From NCBI GenBank assembly GCA_007125415.1, contig SLDH01000171.1:1-6019 (forward strand): a DNA stretch of 6,019 nt, in the 5' to 3' direction. Positions within the stretch are counted from its first letter, which is position 1. Each line of letters begins with the position of its first letter. The notes under the pieces are model-generated. The model had not been told where the DNA came from, made no database searches, and worked only from the letters and a program-made list of their open reading frames with translations. Made by a program: the position numbers and the translations under genes. This document shows, in pieces, positions 5,635 through 6,019 of this stretch. This DNA is from Roseovarius sp. Lineage in GTDB: Bacteria > Pseudomonadota > Alphaproteobacteria > Rhodobacterales > Rhodobacteraceae.

Positions 5635-6019
5635 ATGTCCGAGTTTCTCTTCCCTCTCTATCCATGGATCAAGGCCTTGCACATCATGTCGGTGCTGGCA
5701 TGGATGGCCGGGCTGTTCTATCTGCCGCGGCTCTTTGTCTATCATGCGGAGCAATCCGAGCCTGGCGACAGTCGTGATGTCGTTTTCCAGGAGATGGAAC
5801 GCAAATTGCTTCGTGTGATCATGACGCCGGCGATGATTGCGACATGGGTGTTCGGTCTTTTGCTGGTTGCCACGCCGGGGATCGTTGATTGGGGGGCCAT
5901 CTGGCCCTATGCGAAACTTGTGGGTGTGGTTGTGATGACCTGGCTGCATCATTGGCTGGGGCAACGCAGGAAAGATTTCATTTCGGGGACAAATACTCGA
6001 AGCGGTCGCAATTACCGAA
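5635..6019 (+). CDS. hemJ: HemJ, protoporphyrinogen IX oxidase (C-terminus cut by window edge)
   Basis: HemJ is the membrane-bound, haem-containing enzyme that oxidises protoporphyrinogen IX to protoporphyrin IX in many bacteria lacking HemG and HemY. The first 128 residues are visible and match the family: PWIKALHIMSVLAWMAGLFY (10-29), LPRLFVYHAE (30-39), ERKLLRVIMTPAM (55-67), PYAKLVGV (91-98) and LHHW (104-107), with NTRSGRNYR at the cut end. H16, H37 and K94 are the conserved positions expected to serve haem or substrate binding. Membrane segments are at about 12-32, 62-80 and 91-108. The ATG at 5635 gives the usual N-terminus; an in-frame GTG at 5629 would add two residues. The only purine-rich ribosome-binding-like sequence, AGGAAGAG (5608-5615), is about 19 bases upstream, farther than normal. 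The gene diverges from maf across the presumed origin. Confidence 0.94.
   Translation, partial: MSEFLFPLYPWIKALHIMSVLAWMAGLFYLPRLFVYHAEQSEPGDSRDVVFQEMERKLLRVIMTPAMIATWVFGLLLVATPGIVDWGAIWPYAKLVGVVVMTWLHHWLGQRRKDFISGTNTRSGRNYR

Overview
The window looks like the chromosome of an alphaproteobacterium, probably of the Rhodobacterales/Roseobacter type. The reasons are a Tim44/TimA-family protein encoded directly before MltA, a HemJ-type protoporphyrinogen oxidase, and the gene run maf-aroE-coaE-dnaQ with secB and fxsA beside it. This run flanks the replication origin in Caulobacter and related alphaproteobacteria. The assignment rests on protein motifs and gene order, because no database search was possible.

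Left part (1-1342, minus strand): a two-gene unit encodes a membrane-anchored Tim44-like protein and, through an ATGA stop/start overlap, the lytic transglycosylase MltA, which is cut by the window edge before its catalytic 3D domain. Next (1453-2522, plus strand) come fxsA, a small inner-membrane protein, and secB, the export chaperone. secB runs tail-to-tail into dnaQ with an 8-base overlap. A perfect 10-bp-stem hairpin inside the 3' end of dnaQ is a candidate place for secB transcription to stop.

Middle part (2515-5219, minus strand): a tightly packed operon reads maf > aroE > coaE > dnaQ. Every junction overlaps (4, 4 and 8 bases), so the genes are probably translationally coupled. They cover nucleotide sanitation, the shikimate pathway, the last step of CoA synthesis and replication proofreading.

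Right part (5220-6019): a 415-base non-coding gap separates maf from the divergent hemJ, the last common step of haem synthesis, which is cut by the right edge. The gap holds three one-mismatch and two two-mismatch DnaA boxes in both orientations, then a very T-rich stretch of about 60 bases. With the neighbouring genes, this makes it a strong candidate for the chromosomal origin, oriC. It is the most notable item here. The remaining genes are conserved housekeeping genes; I saw no mobile element, CRISPR array, tRNA or rRNA, and no new defence or metabolic system.
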